This document shows, piece after piece, positions 63,565 through 64,000 of a DNA stretch of 64,000 nt. Below the pieces are notes generated by a model that worked only from the letters and a program-made list of their open reading frames with translations, ran no database searches and had not been told where the DNA came from. The first letter of the stretch is position 1. Each line of letters starts with the position of its first letter. The position numbers and the translations under genes were made by a program. This DNA comes from Paraburkholderia fungorum (lineage in GTDB: Bacteria; Pseudomonadota; Gammaproteobacteria; Burkholderiales; Burkholderiaceae), in the NCBI RefSeq assembly GCF_900099835.1, contig NZ_FNKP01000002.1, forward strand, positions 2,728,001 through 2,792,000. Reading direction: 5' to 3'.

Positions 63565-64000
63565 TTATTCGATGAAACGCACGAACCGTTCGACCGGTTC
63601 GCGTTCGGTGCGCAATGTGTTGACCAGCGCGTGTTCGTCGGCGTAACCGAGCGACATGCCGCACACCAGTTGCTCGTTTTCGTCCAGCTTGAGGTGCTCG
63701 CCAATCACCCGATGAAACTGCGTGAACGCGGCCTGCGGGCACGTATCGAGTCCGCGTCCGCGCGCCGCCGTCATGATCGACTGCAGGAACATGCCGTAGT
63801 CGAGCCAGCTGCCGCGCTCCAGCACGCGGTCGATGGTGAAGAACAGACCCACCGGCGCACCGAAGAAACGGTAGTTCTGCGCGTGCTGTTGATGCATGCG
63901 CGCCTTGTCGCCCTTTTCGATACCGAGCAGCCCATACAGGTCCCAGCCGATCTTGCGCCGCCGGTCGAGATACGGCGACACCCAGCGCTGCGGATAGTAC
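63565..64000 (-). CDS. nitroreductase family protein, 5' end outside window
   Basis: The frame stays open to the window edge (YYPQRWVSPYLDRRRKIGWD), so the gene starts beyond base 64000. The visible part has the nitroreductase core: AQNYRFFGAPVGLFFTIDRV, YGMFLQSIMTAARGRGLDTC and CGMSLGYADEHALVNTLRTE. These FMN enzymes reduce nitro compounds or quinones with NAD(P)H. The N-terminal FMN-binding R-S-x-R motif is not visible. It is upstream of the HiPIP gene on the same strand. Confidence 0.88.
   Translation of the reverse strand, partial: YYPQRWVSPYLDRRRKIGWDLYGLLGIEKGDKARMHQQHAQNYRFFGAPVGLFFTIDRVLERGSWLDYGMFLQSIMTAARGRGLDTCPQAAFTQFHRVIGEHLKLDENEQLVCGMSLGYADEHALVNTLRTEREPVERFVRFIE

Overview
The window reads as chromosomal DNA of a Burkholderiaceae betaproteobacterium, most likely Paraburkholderia or a close relative. 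The evidence is high-GC coding sequence with GTG/TTG starts, a Burkholderia-type Tad locus, HiPIP, DUF1488, DUF4337 and VC0807-family proteins, many MocR, LysR, AraC and MarR regulators, and a CoA-dependent aromatic catabolic operon. The assignment rests on gene content only. I saw no rRNA, tRNA or CRISPR array.

Layout. 1-3.05 kb: the end of a GH43 glycosidase and an MFS transporter. 3.15-14.5 kb (minus strand): a complete Tad (tight adherence) type IVc pilus locus, running flp, tadV, rcpC, rcpA, small lipoprotein, tadZ, tadA, tadB, tadC, two TadE-like pseudopilins, TadG, and closed by a terminator. 15.5-19.9 kb: two tandem GT-C (DUF2029/GT87) membrane proteins, a GtrB/DPM-like GT2 and a methyltransferase, which look like a polyprenyl-phosphate glycosylation module. 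19.9-25.0 kb: a worn accessory stretch with an IS6-type transposase scrap, a MarR-GNAT fusion with a double operator, a broken EamA transporter, an orphan OmpR-type regulator lacking one Mg-binding aspartate, a lipoprotein and about 1.2 kb of AT-richer DNA.

25.0-34.65 kb: a tightly coupled operon for aerobic 2-aminobenzoate (anthranilate) breakdown through CoA thioesters: 2-aminobenzoyl-CoA monooxygenase/reductase, SDR, MarR, enoyl-CoA hydratase, acyl-CoA dehydrogenase, thioesterase, RidA, aryl-CoA ligase, and a dienelactone hydrolase fused to an NTF2-like domain. GST, a DHA2 efflux pump and an AraC-GyrI regulator follow. 38.25-41.2 kb: a SiaABCD-type c-di-GMP partner-switch module whose phosphatase has a soluble CBS-like sensor.

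41.45-42.9 kb holds the most striking item: a short threonyl-tRNA synthetase without TGS and editing domains, preceded by a leader peptide with seven Thr codons in eight positions, a pause hairpin, an 8-bp perfect antiterminator pairing and a terminator. This is a complete-looking threonine attenuator.

43-64 kb: mostly ordinary accessory genes (GNATs, flavin reductase, MocR regulator, LysR/AEC pair, AraC/oxidoreductase/XapX group, DUF4337, LysE), an ECF42-like sigma factor with VOC and two DGPF/YCII proteins, a large secreted lipoprotein, a 1-kb gene-poor tract with TACTGC repeats and an orphan terminator, and finally DUF1488, DOPA-dioxygenase-like, HiPIP and a truncated nitroreductase gene.
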